Positions 45,890 to 57,725 of a stretch of 64,000 nt of DNA are shown here, in pieces. The stretch is taken from positions 236,811 through 300,810 of the forward strand of contig MU266330.1 of the NCBI GenBank assembly GCA_021014945.1, given 5' to 3'. The notes beneath the pieces are model-generated. The model was not told the origin of the DNA. It searched no databases and worked only from the letters and a program-made list of their open reading frames with translations. The first letter of the stretch is position 1, and each line of letters opens with the position of its first letter. The position numbers and the translations under genes are program-made. Source of the stretch: Leucogyrophana mollusca. Lineage: Eukaryota > Basidiomycota > Agaricomycetes > Boletales.

Positions 45890-46651
45890 GCTTCAAGTAA
45901 CTTATAGCGAGGCCTGATCAACAAACAAAGAAAAGCATGTAACACCAACGAGGATGACACGAGGGTGTTTGCTGAGCGCCGGCAGCTACCCGAACAGCCC
46001 TGTTATGAAGGATCGAGGCCAACTACCGTAATCGGCATTCCCCGGGCACGCCTTGGACACGGAGCACCGTGACCGACACTGCACCGACTCAGACCCGTTG
46101 CTCGAGACCCCAAGACAAAGATAACTTGAGATGCGCTTTTATAGCTTCCTTCGTGGATTCGTGCAAGCATTCGCTGTGTGGAAGATAACTCTATCCGTTA
46201 TCAAATCAGGCGATAAGGTGGAAAACAACAACAGGTGAGTTCGAGATTCTTCGCGCTGGCGGTTCGCTCATATGTCCGTGTTACAGAAGGTGAGCGATAC
46301 AGACGTAGAGATGCCTCGAAGCTTCAGTATTTCCAGGCGAGACGCTCTCTAGGTCTCATTGTCGGATCGCGATCTCGAGTCTTCCAGCTTCGAAAGGATT
46401 GACAAAGTCAGTGAAACTGCCTACAACTGCTGTGGTCTCCCCCCGGTCCATTCAAGTTCGCTTCGATATGGATTTTCAAACGGCCGAAACTCTACGCTCG
46501 TATCCATGAACGAGTCTATTGAGTGATGATGTATACGGCGAGACAACGCAGCCACCGCCATCTCCTAAACTCGGTAGAGGGGTACAACGCTTGTGAGCCT
46601 TTCGGGTTCGTTTTCTATCGCCCCACACCGCTGCAACTCCATTCGCTTATC
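45890..46651. promoter_or_regulatory. Divergent intergenic region (transporter / RBR ligase)
   Basis: 762 bases without a recognised gene, shared upstream region for two divergent genes. An upstream in-frame ATG at 46523 precedes the RBR start but encodes non-conserved sequence. Confidence 0.45.
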
Positions 46652-48179
46652 ATGGCTTCAACGGGACACGTCCGCGGAAAATCTTCGCCTGATGTCGACA
46701 CAGAGATTCTTATAGCAAAATTGGTGCTGGAGGACATCAACGACATCGAAGCTTCGCGGAAAGGAAAGAGTCGAGAGGATGCGCCACTAACAGACGAGCA
46801 ACTGGCAATTAAAGAACAGGCAGAAGCTTCACAGGAACTTTTAGGCCTACTGACCGACTTCCGGTTCGCTTTGAGCATGGATGAGGCATTAGAAGCCGAC
46901 AGGTCTCACCTCGCTGCTTTCTCAGTTCTCAACGAAGGAGAGGAGGACGACCATCTTGCGGCCCTGGCCTTATCTCGGGGTGAGGATTTGCCTCTGCCCA
47001 CCGTCTTCCAGCAAGCATTGGAAGATCCCTCAGTGCTGTGAGTAGCATCCCCTGCCGACCCCTTGCGAACTGCTGATGGTTTCCATGTAGAGAGCAAGAA
47101 ACAGATAGTGGCTCCAATGTGTCCAGCGATGGTGACTCTGGTGATAGTCTTCTCTCAGCGCCATCAGTCCAGCCACAACTTCTAGTCAAACATTTTTGGA
47201 CCCCTCGGACAAGCATGCCACTTAGGTAAGCACCCCTACGCAAGGTACCTAGGATGATCGCATTTTAACCTATTGAAGGGTGGAATGCATCATCTGTGGG
47301 GACGGGATCAGCTCTACTCGTAGCTTTCGTGCTCCCTGCTCCCACTACTACTGTTTGGGCTGCCTCGTCAATCTGGCCGAGGCATCTACACGCGATGAAA
47401 CTCTTTATCCGCTTCGCTGCTGTAAACAGCAGCTTCCAGTCGATAAGGTCAATTCGTTGTTACCTTCGGCCCTTCGTGCCGTCGTGAACTCCAAATCCAT
47501 CGAGTTTTCCACACCCACTGCATCACGCGTCTATTGCTCGAACCAGAATTGCTCTGCTTTTCTTGGTGCTGCCGGTGACACTGGAAAAACAGATATCGCC
47601 TGTCCAGAGTGCGATGCCATTGTATGCTCAGCTTGCAAAAATGCTGCACACCCAGGCAATGCGTGTTCGGAGAGTTTAATGACACTCGAAGTGAAGGCTC
47701 TCGCGACAGCGGAGGGTTGGCAGACGTGCCCTCGGTGTAACGCCATCATCGAACTCATGCAGGGTTGCTACCACATGACCTGCCGATGCTCAGCCCAATT
47801 CTGTTACCTTTGCGCCACGCCATGGAAACGTTGCGATTGTCGACAATGGGATGAGGTGCACTTGGAGGATGCCGCTGAGAGGAGAGTAATCAACGAATTC
47901 GGAGCTGAAGACGCGGTAGAGCGTCCTGCGGTGCACTTCGAACGGGTTTATCGACAAATGCAAGAACTTCGTGTTAATCACGAATGCCTGGATCACCATT
48001 GGAGGTTCCGTCACGGATGTGGCGATTGCGACGAGTGCGGTGACTTTTTGCCAGTCTTTTTAATGGTGAGCACCTTTCGCGCGGTAGTTTAAGATTGTAT
48101 AGCTGATACATTTCTTTGCAAGCGTTGCACAAACTGCCAGGTGCTCGCATGTAGACGTTGCTCTGTCAACCGTTTGTAA
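46652..48179 (+). CDS. RBR-type E3 ubiquitin ligase
   Basis: Exons 46652-47037, 47091-47225, 47279-48065, 48123-48179; 454 residues. The N-terminal 170 residues are helical/acidic without a known domain. RING1 is CIICGD...CSHYYCLGCL. The IBR is VYCSNQNCSAFLG...CPECDAIVCSACK. RING2 is CPRCNAIIELMQGCYHMTCRC followed by CYLCATPWKRCDC; the Cys in HMTC is the expected catalytic thioester residue. RBR ligases accept ubiquitin from an E2 on that Cys before transfer. The last exon adds a Cys pair (RCTNCQVLACRRC), continuing CGDCDECGDFL, perhaps a further zinc site. Substrate unknown. Confidence 0.9.
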
Positions 48180-48589
48180 ATTAGGTGGCATCCAAGGTAT
48201 TCTCCAGTGCTACGCTTTCTTTTGGCTTACCTCGCGCAAGCATGGGGTCTTTAAAAGTTTCGCCGCGCATGACAGAATGCTTGATAAAAAAAATCCGGCT
48301 ACGTACATAACATCAGCCAAAGATGTCATATGATGTGTGAACTAGCGAGTTCTAGGTGTGGCTCAGTGACAGAACGTACATCGTGCGTAGAAAAACAAAG
48401 ACAGGCATTCGCTGAACAGAGTGCGCTACAATACCAGTATGCAATGCGATGGAATAAGAAGAGTTGACAATGAAAGGGTAGTTGTCCGAGAATGCAGCCG
48501 GAAGGGATGAAACTTGAACGCGACAACAACAAGTGATATGTAGATACAAAACTCGACAAGTACAAACAACGTTGTACACCCATCCCTTC

Positions 48590-50625
48590 TCAAGTACGCA
48601 CCGAGGTCGAGGAGGAACCTCTTCTATGGCTTGGTGGTGGTGGATCGGTATTGGGTGTACTAGATTTCGACAAGAGGTTGAAAGATAACCGGTGCTTTAT
48701 CGCAGACGTAGTAAGCGTGATGGGGTTATGGCTTTCTGATTTTCGAGGCGGTTCCGGAAATTGAGCGTACTGGCTTGGAGGACCAGTAAATTCTTCAGGT
48801 TCCTCGACGAGCTTTTCCTCGTAACGAGGAGTATCTGAAGACGAGGCACGAGTAAGGATAGGTGTGGGTGACAAGGAGGTTTGCGTGGGGCGGACACTGG
48901 TCGGGTTAGTTCCAGCACGATTTCGCAGAGCATCGACTTGCGAGGAATGTGTGTTAACAACTCCAGGGGAAGGGGAAGTTCGTAGTTGAGCAGCGGAGAA
49001 CGACGGGCGGAGCCGCTTACGTGGCGTCGTCGATCCAGTGATGGCGATTGGCGTCAAAGCAGTGATGTCGTCACCATTTGCGGAGGGGCCCGCCGACGCG
49101 AAGTTCAAGGACTTGGCGTCTGTGGAAGCTGTCCCCCCGCTCCCGCTTCGATTCCGGCTCAGGTACTTTTCCATAGCATCTGCATCCCGCTCTCGCATAC
49201 GATTGACGATAGGTGATAACGAGGACGACTGCGCTGCCGGGGGGTTGAGGGACATTGATTGTGGCGGCCCTGGAGAAGGCACAGAGAAGGTTCCCGTGCT
49301 GCTTGCGGATGATATATTATCTGATCTCGGAGGTGGCGGGTAGGGATTAGGCAAGGGCTGTCGCGACTGTGACGTTGAAGATGACGCAGAGAGCGACGAT
49401 AGGCTAGTTCCTTGTTCAGGCCCCAACCCAGCACTATCAATGTCTCCGCTGTCTGACGTGGCGGTTGTGCGACTCCCACCCGACCCGCTGCGCATCCTGG
49501 GGAAGTTTTTACCCAGGTCCCGCGCCTTCGGTGGCACTAGGGGAGGCATGTCAATAGGTAGCCCTCCTCCCATTTCGTTTCCCCGAGCGGCAGCCTGCTG
49601 AAAAACAAGGCGACGTGTTTTCTTATTAGTTTCAAATTGAATACGGGCAGAACTCTGCAGGGTATCCCTCGTGCTGAAACTGTAACGAAGTCGGTATGAG
49701 CTTGTCGCGGGACAACTCTAAGTGGCGAACTCACGAGTATGCATAATCGGACGCCGTATAACCTTCGTTGTTGCGAGCGGCAAACTGACATCCACGCTCT
49801 ATCAAAAGATGGACAATCTGTAGTTTTTGTTCAGTGGAGCTTCGGATATAATCAGGTGCTCTACATACGGGTATATGACCCCATGCACTCGCACTGCCAA
49901 GTCACTTCAGCTACTCGTTCCAATCCTCGTGGAAGCACTTACTAATGAAGAGGCGTGTTCCCCTTGTTATCGGAAAGATCAAAATCGGCGCCCAAGTCAC
50001 ACAGCATCTTGAGAAGAGTGGATAAAATAAGTTCAAGCCTGAACCAGACTTGGCGCAGAAGAGACACCCACGCGAACCAGCTCCTCGTTCCCTTTGAGCG
50101 CTGCCAGATGAAGCGCAGTTCTCCCTTGCACATTGGACCAATCTAAGATCCAATCGTAACGGTCGTAGTATAATCGAGCCATACGCAGGGCGGCACCCAT
50201 GAGGTCGAGATCAGAGGGGCCAGGAGCATATGAGTTTGGAAGGGGTGGCTTAAAGTCAGCCAAAAGCATAAGAATGGTGTTGTTGTCAGAATCCTGTAAG
50301 CTCGTCAGCACGAGTAAAAGCATATGCTGAGGGACAAATAAAAGTTCCACAAAGGAGACACACCCTGCTGAGCTCTTCGTCATCGTGTCCGGCGGTGAGC
50401 AGAAACTCAAATGTTTCTTCGTGCCCCAGAACAGCAGCCCAAGCTAGTGAAGTGTATCGTCTCGGTGCAGGATCAGGATTACGCATGTCAGTTCTTTGAA
50501 TGAGTCTCTTCACGAGGAAGAGGTTGTTCTCTGAACATATACGTCAGTTCATGGTGTTTTCTGCAGAGAAGAAGGATACCTTTGACTGCTCTCCGAAGTC
50601 TAGCGGTAGCATCTTTTTCTGCCAT
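48590..50625 (-). CDS. Ankyrin-repeat protein (possibly Avo2-like TORC2 subunit)
   Basis: Starts MAEKDATARLRRAVKE at 50625 and has about six exons. N-terminal ankyrin repeats: NNLFLVKRLIQRTDMRN, RRYTSLAWAAVLGHEETFEFLLTAGHDDEE, GRTALHLAALKGNEELV, DLGADFDLSDNKGNTPLH, and YASAWGHIPVVHLIIEAGCQFAARNNEGYTASDYAYS. After the repeats, QFETNKKTRRLVFQQA leads into about 320 Ser/Pro-rich, probably disordered residues (48590-49573 in one exon). The arrangement of ankyrin repeats, a YAYSFSTRD-like segment and a disordered tail resembles yeast Avo2, a TORC2 subunit; this is a suggestion, not an assignment. It converges on the RBR gene and diverges from STEEP1. Confidence 0.75.
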
Positions 50626-50888
50626 GGCAAAAAAGAAGATGGGAGTGGAGAACAAGGTTAGTCGGGTGAGTACACCGAAGGATAATGAAATGATCAAGGA
50701 ACAATTGCTGTTAATGACTATGGCATGATGGATCACGTGACACACATGCCCTCTTTTCCCTTTGCCTTCTCTCTGTGCTGGAGACATTCACGACATCTCA
50801 TCAGTGACTCTCACCCCTTGTCCTTCTTTCTGCTTTCCTCGATCAAACTTTCATTCACGCTCTTTGAGGGGATCTCGCTGCTATCATC

Positions 50889-51581
50889 ATGCCAAAAGTA
50901 GTTTCACGTTCAGCAGTCTCTTCAAGCACAGACGGTGAGCAGGTCAATCCCTCTTCTACTCCGTGCTGTGTCCTCTTGAACTGGCTCATTGTTTGTAGCG
51001 CAACCAACGGCATCGTCCGCTGCTGCTCTCAGGGTGTACTGTGAGTACAAAACACCCATTTCGTTACACTGCTTCAGTTTATCCGTGTTTCTCGCACAGA
51101 TTGCATATGCGGGGAATTCATCGTGCGTGCTGTTCCAGTTCAAAAGGCTCTCAAGCCGAGTTCACCCACTGCTCATTTAGCTGGTAATCGAAAAGAGTCT
51201 CACTACGCTTCCCAAGCGCAAGACGGATGGAGCGATCATCATCCGCTCCCAAGACAGCCCCGTTGACAAAGCCGTGGTCTTCAAGCTTAACGCCAGTCCC
51301 AGCGAGCCTGTACTTCTGGAAAGGTACGCGCTCACTCACGATTTGACACCCGATAGACGCCTTCATCGCAGGCATTACATTTCAGGGCAGGGGGACATGA
51401 GCGACAGTACAGGTTCTCGTGTCCGCGCTGCAATCTACTGGTTGCATACCAGTCGACCCCACCCCCCGTTAAATCGGGACCGTTTCTGTACATTCTCAAG
51501 GGAGCTCTAACACAGATGCAAGGACAGGTCCCAAAGGATGCGTTTGATGGCGACAACGAACCCATGGATGCGTCGTCATAG
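50889..51581 (+). CDS. STEEP1-family protein (STING ER exit protein homologue)
   Basis: Five exons: 50889-50934, 50999-51040, 51100-51122, 51181-51323, 51386-51581, joining exactly to 149 residues. Family blocks: MPKVVSRSAVSS, LRVYYCICGEFILVIEKSLTTLPKRKTDGA, GHERQYRFSCPRCNLLVAYQS, and GPFLYILKGALTQMQGQVPKDAF. The CxC and CPRC cysteines suggest a zinc-binding site. In animals STEEP1 promotes COPII exit of STING from the ER; fungi lack STING, so the ancestral job must differ. It is shorter than the human protein (about 220) at the C-terminus. The third exon is only 23 bases. Confidence 0.88.
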
Positions 51582-52897
51582 TTAGACGCCCACGGAAATT
51601 TTATCTGTGTTCAGGCAGCCACTGCTTGCACCGGATCCAGGGGGCAGCAGGGTGTGTAAAGAAATTGCTGGCCACCCTATCCTGTGCAGTTGTCGTTTCA
51701 ATCGTGTCACATTGTCTATACTTCTTAGAGAACATATAGTACATCACAGCAATCCTGTATGATACACTCTCATTCGTCCGGTAGCCAATATTCCTGTCAA
51801 AAAACAAGGCCAAGTCAGGAATGTTCACTAGATGTCCAAGAATTTCATAAGACAAGATACGGCTCAGCTACCGTTGTAGAAAAAACTCACAAGGCATGCA
51901 CCTCGAGAGGTCCATGCATTCATACAGTGTGAATATAAGATGTCATCACCACCGCAAAAAACGACCGATATCCACATAGAAAATGATACTCACCGACAAA
52001 GTTATCTGTGAACAGTGCTGAGAGGATTCAGGAAAAATGAAAATCAAGCGCGATGGACATCCTGCAAAATTTTATAGCAAGGAATGTTTGCCCTTGTTGA
52101 TTCTACAAGGACTTGCCAAAGTCAGCCAAATAAGCACCATCGGAAATCATGCGACGCCTGGTGTAAGGTTTTGGTTAGATGATTTTCTTGGTCCTCAGCA
52201 CACCAAGTGGGTTTGACCCAATGTCGTTCACAGTAAAGAAGTGGTCTACTTTTTATTTTTTATTACTATAGTAGGATCTTTATATATCACTTCTAATTCC
52301 TTGTCTGTAAATGAACATGTAATCATCTAAAGGAATTCTACGTGAGGCCACAATCTCACACTCCCAAAAGACCTCTAAGGTCTCTAATGAGAGTGCAATA
52401 CATATGCTCATGCACCAGTGCCCGAGTGGTGGGAGGCTCCCCTTGCTTCCCGCGATGTACCAAGTGGCTGAACAATGTTGCCAACGTCTGATTTTGGCCC
52501 ACCCGCACCCTGGCGTGCCGACAAGCAAGGCCTTTCAATGTTCAACTGAAGTGGCTTTTCTCCGAGGGGCATTCTCACATTCAACCCACATCCGGCGCCC
52601 AGGTCTTTAAGTGCTTTACCTTACTTTCTAGGGTTTAATTCTGTAGTTATAGGCTTTATAGCTACTTCGCGTCATACCTAGTTTTACTCGTGCTATACCC
52701 CGCCTTGACTTCGACGGAGTCAAGGTCAACAATGGTCAGCGATAGTCAAACGGGGTTTGACCTCCCGTCAAATGGCGACTGCTCTGTGGTGGTCCGCTGG
52801 TCCCCCGTTTCCTGTCCACGTGACTGAACGAATGAGAAAGGCGCTTGCCCGGAATAGCCGTTTCCTAGTTTCCACAAGTTCCAAACTTTTGCGCGCC
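51582..52897. other. Intergenic region without recognised gene
   Basis: A minus frame at 51601-51855 is the longest but lacks family features. 52240-52300 is AT-rich. Nothing else was supported. Confidence 0.4.
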
Positions 52898-53837
52898 ATG
52901 GGCCTCACAATATCCTCGTTGTTCACCTCACTGTCATCACTAGTACGATGGAGCAAAGACCAGGACGTACGTATACTCATGCTGGGTCTTGATTCCGCTG
53001 GCAAGGTGCGTCTCACTATCTGTCAGATGGCGGTTCAAAATTGTTACTCACTAGCCATGCACCAAGTAGACAACCATATTGTACCGGCTTCAGGTAAGAG
53101 TTTCTTGGTTGCATGTACTTGCAGCGCTGAGATGCTTGCAATCGCAAAGATCGGGGAGGTGGTCTCGACCATACCGAGTGAGTTGGCTCCACATGGACTT
53201 GGGGTGCGAGGTACTGAAGGGCACGCAATGTTCAAGCAATCGGGTTTAACGTGGAAACTGTTCAGGTGAGCCTCTTTTGAACTGTTGCATGCTTCCCTCG
53301 CCCTTACCTTGCTTCAGTATAAAAACATCAAGTTCCAAGTGTGGGATCTGGGAGGGCAGTCCAGTATACGGTGGGGCTTTCACATCCGTTAGTCACTGGC
53401 AACGTCCACTCATAACTTGCGAAAGACCTTATTGGCGGTGTTATTTCCCCAACACTTCTGCAATAATCTACGTCATTGACTCGTCCGACCACGCTCGGTT
53501 GACAACTTCGCGAACAGAGCTTTTGACTATGCTTTCGGAAGACGAGCTTACGGGAGTACCGTTACTCGTATTCTGCAACAAGCAGGACGTCGATGGGGCG
53601 CTGAAGCCAGAGGAAATCAGTGAGCAACTAGGCCTTGCTGGTGGTGAGACGTCGAGACAGTGGAGTGTTCGTGGCAGCTGTGCGACGAAAGGCGAAGGCC
53701 TGGAGGAGGGCTTGGACTGGTACGTATTGATTTCCCTCTCACCACTCATACCCCTCCTATTCAGTGGTGAGCGCGCGCTATCTCGATGCTCATGAACCAT
53801 CTTCGACAGGCTGGTGAATGCGATACAAAAGAAATGA
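52898..53837 (+). CDS. ARL1: ARF-like small GTPase ARL1
   Basis: Seven exons: 52898-53005, 53070-53093, 53150-53177, 53237-53265, 53318-53370, 53426-53719, 53810-53837; 187 residues. It starts MGLTISSLFTSL, with a myristoylatable Gly2 and an amphipathic helix. P-loop GLDSAGKT (about 29-36), switch I STIPTIGFNVETV, switch II WDLGGQSSIRPYWRCYF, and the nucleotide-base contacts NKQD and SCATKGEG are all intact. Arl1 acts at the trans-Golgi, recruiting GRIP-domain golgins. The exon-1/2 break falls inside the P-loop (GK|TT). The 24- to 29-base exons 2-4 make this gene easy to mispredict. Confidence 0.92.
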
Positions 53838-54182
53838 GCCCGCAAGGCACCCGCACATCGCTCCCTCTTTTCTTGCATACTCATCCATCATATCTCAGCT
53901 CCGAGCCATCGGGCATACCCGCATGTAACCATTGATATTAATACTACCCTTATCCACAACATAGATGCTTTCCTTTGAAGAAAGATAGAGATCCCGTGCT
54001 TTGACACCAACTTATTTCGCACACCTCCCAGTACTCGTCTCTCCCATCGCACAATCGTTCCGTTCGCACCATCGGTGATTCGTTCGGTTGCTGGAATGCT
54101 ATATGTGACTGACTGGCCCCGAATGACAAAAGCGTCCTTTCGACATAACTCAACATCGACATCCCTTCTGTCTCCGTTATCA

Positions 54183-55190
54183 TAAGCCCGTAGACGCTGT
54201 TCCGGCGTTGATCTCTTGCTGCACGAACGCTCTGAACCGCCTAGCTTCTACATTATCTGGGAGTTCCGAGATCCGCCTCACTGGAGCGCAGACTCTTGAA
54301 ATCACCTTCGATAGGTCATGCTGTGAAGTTCGGTTGGTGGGAGATGTGTGAGGATGGAGGCAAGGAAACCTGTACATACGGGCGTCCTTATGAGGTGTGT
54401 TTCAGCTTTTTTCTACTAAAATGTTATCTACAGAAACAACTGTGAATGACCCCTGAGTACCAACGCCTGCCGGTGATATTCAGCTTCCCGGTCGTCGAAA
54501 TCCATTTGCTAAAGATGACATTCTGGCCTGAGGTAAATTACGATTATCAAGTGACTACTTGCAACTGCTTACGTGGATTCGCATATACGGAAGATCTGCC
54601 GCCTTGAGACTCTTTTCACCTGCATTCCCATATTTCCAATGCTCAGACCTATAAAGCGATTTTTCTCGGGGGGCACACCTTCTGTCTCCCCTCCGACGGA
54701 AGACCAAACACGCAGAGAACGTCCGGCTTGACTCCAGCCCTCTTGGTCGCCTCCGCAGTGGGGGGCTACGCGTTGAGGTGCTCGTAATTTATTGTGGAGA
54801 CGACGACTTCGATGTTATGAGAGCGAAGCGCGGTGGCAAGAACGGGAACGCAGTGTAGGGGATGGCAACATGGCTGGCTCTCTCTGGGATGTGACGAGCT
54901 TGGGAGGACGGGCGGGTGAGGACGAGGACGGATCCAGGATGGGCCGTGTCTCAGGAGATTCTGAAAAGGGTAAGACCTGTGGTGGGGATGGGGACGGCAG
55001 AGGAGGCTTACTTACAGTGATGAGGGGAATACCAAGAATTCCTGTGCCGAGTACAGCGAATCCGCTCCCCCCGCCAACGTATGATGTGGAGATATGGATG
55101 CTGACACTGATCCTTAAGCTGTTATATGCCCTTTCCACCCCAAGGCACCTATCCTTACGAAAGCTGACCAAGAGCAACTACTGACTACAC
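54183..55190 (-). pseudogene. NmrA/isoflavone-reductase-like gene, decayed
   Basis: The minus strand shows family blocks in order with in-frame stops. They are GFAVLGTGILGIPLIT (Rossmann glycine loop), then HNIEVVVSTINYEHLNA followed by TAG, and TEATKRAGVK-type sequence ATKRAGVKPDVLCVFGLPSEG (compare AAKxAGVKRFxPSEFG). Next are GEKSLKAADLPYMRIH, and a C-terminal stretch LSKVISRVCAPVRRISELPDN. Stops occur after YEHLNA and after the PSEG block. NmrA-like proteins are NAD(P)-binding, often redox-sensing or reductases. Exon borders in this stretch are not resolved. Confidence 0.5.
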
Positions 55191-55199
55191 CGTAGTATA

Positions 55200-56399
55200 T
55201 TCCCTACTGATGAGCCTCAACAGATATTCAAGATTGAAACTCGGTCTGATCTGGATCCTCACATGGTCCACGATTGAAACCCGGTTGTGGGCGAATCCGC
55301 CTTGACAAAATTACATTGCCATTATCCTCGTGAGGCTTTGGCTCACTCCTTTCTTTGTGCCAACGCCTATATGTACAAGCCGTAGCCGCCAACCCAAGCG
55401 GACATGGCGCCCACCTAGAGTGGGCGACTCTTCTACTCCAACGTGCCGCTGTGTATCCTTCTGAGGGCGGCTCCAAAACCCGAACGACACAGACGGACAA
55501 AGCCCCCCCTTGACATCCTCAGCGGTAGGCAACGTATTTGCCCACGATCACTGGTGGGCCCCATGACTTTGATTTTGCAGGGGAGCAGGCGCGCAGCGGC
55601 GGCGATGTGCATCCCACTGGGCGGCAGCCGTCTGCCCTTGGATTTGCCAAATAAGTTCTAGGGCGGAGGTCCATTGGACAAGGTGGTCATGGGATCAGAC
55701 GCTTTTCGACGACAGAGCTGACGGCGAGTACACCCAAGTACACTCATGGTTCCCGTCCACGACGAGCTACTTGTAGTCCAGGGGATTTAGTCGAAATTTC
55801 TCATTGAAGAATAGATGGAGGGGTGTGGTTTTACTTGATTCCAAGTTTGTCTGCGTACAGGCTACAGCACACTACTCAGTGTCGGGGCTGCCGAGTTGCA
55901 CTGGGTGTGCCAAACCAAAGGGTCCAGACTTACAGAGTGAATTTACGCGATAAATCACTCCAGCCGTTCGGTCCCCCACAGCCCTACATAATCATCAAAT
56001 CGTTCTCGGCCAACAAATATTGTTGATGGGGATTCCGAAGACGCGGCGCTGGATATTAGGCAGGGAGTGGCAGGGGGCGCATGATTGATACAACCCGTAG
56101 GGTCGCACTTCGGTGTTATCCTTTGGTTCAGTTTAAGTCGACTTAAGTACGCACCGACTGGGTGTCAAAGATCGGCGTTTCTGCACCACCTCCTTACTAG
56201 CGTCCGACCGACCGGATCAAGGGTTAGTGATCTCAGGGTTTCTGACCACCCCAATAACGCTCGAAACATCGTTGCTCCGAGTGGTATTCAAACGCAGTCA
56301 GCTTCCTTTGAAGAAGTGTTTCTTTCACCTGCAGCCGAGGACATATGATGCGCGGTGAAAGTAGGGGGTCATTGCAACAGTGTCGAATTTGATTGGATA
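55200..56399. other. Intergenic region without recognised gene
   Basis: Only short frames with no family features on either strand. Confidence 0.4.
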
Positions 56400-57725
56400 T
56401 TATACATTCTCCGCACTCGCGTCTGGCGGTTCAATAGTAATGTATGAGGTTAGTATGGGAGGGGTTTGGTTTGAAGAGCGAGTTTGGGGATCGTTCAGCG
56501 ACAGCCGTTGCATATTGATGATCAATCTGCAGCCCTTGGTGCATATGTCATGCTCTGGCAAAAGTTTGTAAGGGAGAAGATAACTCACCGCGCATGACAG
56601 GAGTCCGTTGAACCACCTACGCAGCATCATTAGCGACTGGCAGTGGAAGGACTTAAACTCAACACACGGGTACAACGCCGAAGTAAGCGCTCCGTGAGAG
56701 ACGACGAGCAGCACGAGGGTCGGTATGAGTAGTGCTGGGCTGAGGTGAACAACATCTAGATAGTCGCAGTCGTGGCACTCACATGCGATGGCAAGAAACA
56801 GTAGAGTACTGTCTCGAAGCATCAGGGTGACAACCGTTACCCATTGTCCAGTCGTCCGAAAGGTGTATATACACTTGATGGCGGTGAGCAGCAAAAGTAT
56901 GCCTTCTACGACGACAAAGGCGAACCTAGATGGTAATCACTGTCAGTGCTTACGTGCAAAACAAAAGATAATTCGCCGACCTACATAGAGGACGACGCTG
57001 GCGATCCCGCATGTGTAACAGCACACGCGTGGTCAAACTGGATCTCCCGCATACTTAGAATCAACCCAACAACAGTGATAATTGATCCGACCACTGTGAG
57101 CATGATAAGAAATGATCCCATCTGAGGGTTCTGATTATACAGTGCATGAACTGGATGGGGTCGATTAGAGTCTTTGAAATAGAGTGACATGTAGACCTGC
57201 CTCGTAAAACTAGAATAATCTCGACGATCGCGACAAGGGCCTGGCACAGCGCCATTTGTAAAGCAAGAAACCCCTTGCAACCCAGCGGTGAACTGTTGGT
57301 GTCGATGCTAATCAGGTGGTTCCCGCTGAGATAGATTGGTTAGCTATTTCATCGTGACATTTCATGAGGGAAAGCAGACAAGGTGAAAGACGCACGCGAG
57401 TGAGCCAAGCCCAATGTATCGCAGTAGAAGGAACATCCATTTGATCGGTGACTTGCAGGATTTACTGTTCCATTTGAAAACGAACATGTCAACAATCATT
57501 GAATCATGGGAAGGACAAGAAAGCAGGGCGCACCTCCAAATAAAGTCCACCTCATCGTCAAAGGTTATACATAACTCCCAGATCAGGAAGCTCAATGCGC
57601 CGACTGTGAGTATCGGTAGTCAGACGAACCTTCAGAGCAGCCTACGGAATTGAACCATACATACCGGAGATTGAAGCCAGCTGCTTGTCGCTGGCTGTTA
57701 TAGAAGGGGGAGAAAGGGTAGCCAT
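56400..57725 (-). CDS. DUF6533-type multi-pass membrane protein
   Basis: Starts MATLSPPSITASDKQLASISG. Then the DUF6533 block VGALSFLIWELCITFDDEVDFIWR and PIKWMFLLLRYIGLGSLA follows. Hydrophobic segments continue with ALCQALVAIVEIILVLRVHALYNQNPQ, MGSFLIMLTVVGSIITVVGLILSM, LLLTAIKCIYTFRTTGQWVTVV, and LMLRDSTLLFLAIACE, ending in the typical RLIINMQRL helix and a short tail. These proteins are abundant in agaricomycetes and resemble seven-span proteins, but function is unknown. About seven exons; several borders were read only by matching these blocks, so internal joins are provisional. Confidence 0.75.

Noticed and set aside
51601..51855. 84-codon minus-strand frame after STEEP1
   Set aside because: Protein-like in composition but without family match or neighbouring exons; insufficient support.
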